The position numbers and the translations under genes are program-made. The notes below the pieces were generated by a model that was given only the letters and a program-made list of their open reading frames with translations, was not told where the DNA came from and did no database searches. 64,000 nucleotides of DNA from Candidatus Heimdallarchaeota archaeon (GTDB lineage Archaea > Asgardarchaeota > Heimdallarchaeia > Heimdallarchaeales > Heimdallarchaeaceae), in contig JAEOSZ010000011.1 of assembly GCA_016840095.1 (NCBI GenBank), positions 27,506 to 91,505 on the forward strand, given 5' to 3'. Below, one piece after another: positions 63,554 through 64,000 of this stretch (the stretch's first letter is position 1; each line of letters starts with the position of its first letter).

Positions 63554-64000
63554 CTAAAGATTTGTTAGTTTTTCTTGTAGAACATTTCGTACTTCTGATA
63601 TATTCTCTCCAGTTTCATTTGAGACTCTTACAGCTGGCAGAACATTTTCTCCATACTTTCTGAATAAGGACTCCATTTTCTTCTTATCCTTTGTTCTCTG
63701 AAGCCCTTTACTGGTTTCACTGACATCTATATGTGATATAATCGGAAGTATTTCTGCCTTAGGAAATCTTCTGCGTAGGCTTTTTAGCCAATAACGAATC
63801 TTGTTGTCTTTGACGCTTCTACTTATATCAAGAACAATAATGAATATGGTTTCATTTGTCAGTGTAAGATTTTTAATTCTCCTGAAATATCTCTTTTCCC
63901 AGGTACTAGTTACGCAATAAATTAGTCCCTCCTGTTTTCCTTCTTCTAAGGAGATCTCATGAATATCTCCTATTTCTTGCCTAGCAATTTTTCTCTCTGA
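63554..64000 (-). CDS. Roc/Ras-like small GTPase (5' end missing)
   Basis: Open frame enters from the right edge and ends with TAG at 63556-63554, giving 148 visible residues. GLIYCVTSTWEKRYFRRIKNL fits the region after the G3 motif, TIFIIVLDIS and IRYWLKSLRRRFP fit the central strand and helix before the NKxD-type G4 (here ISHIDVSE), and AVRVSNETGENISEVRNVL fits the G5 region and final helix. The YWL before the G4 strand is typical of Roc-family GTPases. G1 to G3 are outside the window. Asgard archaea have many such GTPases, often partnered by roadblock proteins. Confidence 0.75.
   Translation of the reverse strand, partial: SERKIARQEIGDIHEISLEEGKQEGLIYCVTSTWEKRYFRRIKNLTLTNETIFIIVLDISRSVKDNKIRYWLKSLRRRFPKAEILPIISHIDVSETSKGLQRTKDKKKMESLFRKYGENVLPAVRVSNETGENISEVRNVLQEKLTNL

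Overview
The window reads as a chromosome segment of an AT-rich archaeon, most likely an Asgard archaeon. The basis is archaeal information-processing and metabolic genes (an XPD-type helicase, the COG1107 DHH protein with a DnaJ-like zinc finger, the KEOPS subunit Cgi121, archaeal AMP phosphorylase, and a PAC2 protein). With them sit families that are expanded in Asgard genomes: roadblock/LC7-like and longin-like proteins, a Roc/Ras-like small GTPase cut by the right edge, and an SMC protein with the signature sequences of eukaryotic SMC5. Promoters where visible are BRE/TATA type, many starts look leaderless, and T-rich tracts follow several genes. A Heimdallarchaeia-like lineage is a guess that I cannot test here. 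I saw no tRNA, 16S/23S/5S rRNA, insertion sequence or CRISPR array.

Layout. 1-3.6 kb (- strand): a truncated secreted phospholipase D-like protein, a small unknown protein and an XPD/Rad3-like Fe-S helicase. 3.9-10.3 kb (+): a TPR protein overlapping a PD-(D/E)XK nuclease-like protein, a two-part longin-like protein, a roadblock-like protein, a DUF5752-like protein and the DHH/OB protein. 10.3-12.9 kb: a multi-pass membrane protein divergent from a membrane-anchored longin-like protein, which is followed by a 52-residue membrane protein. 12.9-18.1 kb: a HAD phosphatase, a cell-surface subtilase, a roadblock protein, an unknown zinc-binding protein and thioredoxin. 18.2-28.2 kb: argS, a PfkB sugar kinase, an unknown protein, Cgi121 with AMP phosphorylase, two tiny Cys-rich proteins, a thioredoxin-fold protein, a GH57 glycosidase and galT.

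28.4-36.4 kb: a large SD-led surface protein, then a tightly overlapping four-gene operon: SMC5-like ATPase, a kleisin-like candidate, a winged-helix ScpB/Nse3-like protein and a cross-brace zinc-finger protein. It looks like a compact archaeal counterpart of the SMC5/6-Nse complex and is the most notable protein system in the window. 36.4-46.8 kb: an ABC permease carrying a large extracytoplasmic LVIVD-repeat domain and its solute-binding protein (palindrome over the promoter), a surface alkaline-phosphatase-fold enzyme, a transglutaminase-like protein, a surface protein with a GTGCAC inverted repeat in its leader, and a GNAT acetyltransferase. 46.9-57.1 kb: phosphoglycerate kinase, a fused polyprenol kinase/DUF92 membrane protein, a DUF2085-TPR-zinc ribbon/RDD cluster, a GT4 glycosyltransferase, two unknown helical proteins and an M20 amidohydrolase.

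57.4-64 kb: a Zn/Cd-type P1B ATPase, a solute-binding protein that appears circularly permuted, a PAC2 protein, then an unidentified structured RNA of about 370 nt with its own TATA promoter. The last 50 or so bases of that RNA are duplicated about 780 bp downstream, and the two copies bracket a small surface-protein gene whose stop codon lies in the second copy. The window ends inside the Roc-like GTPase gene.
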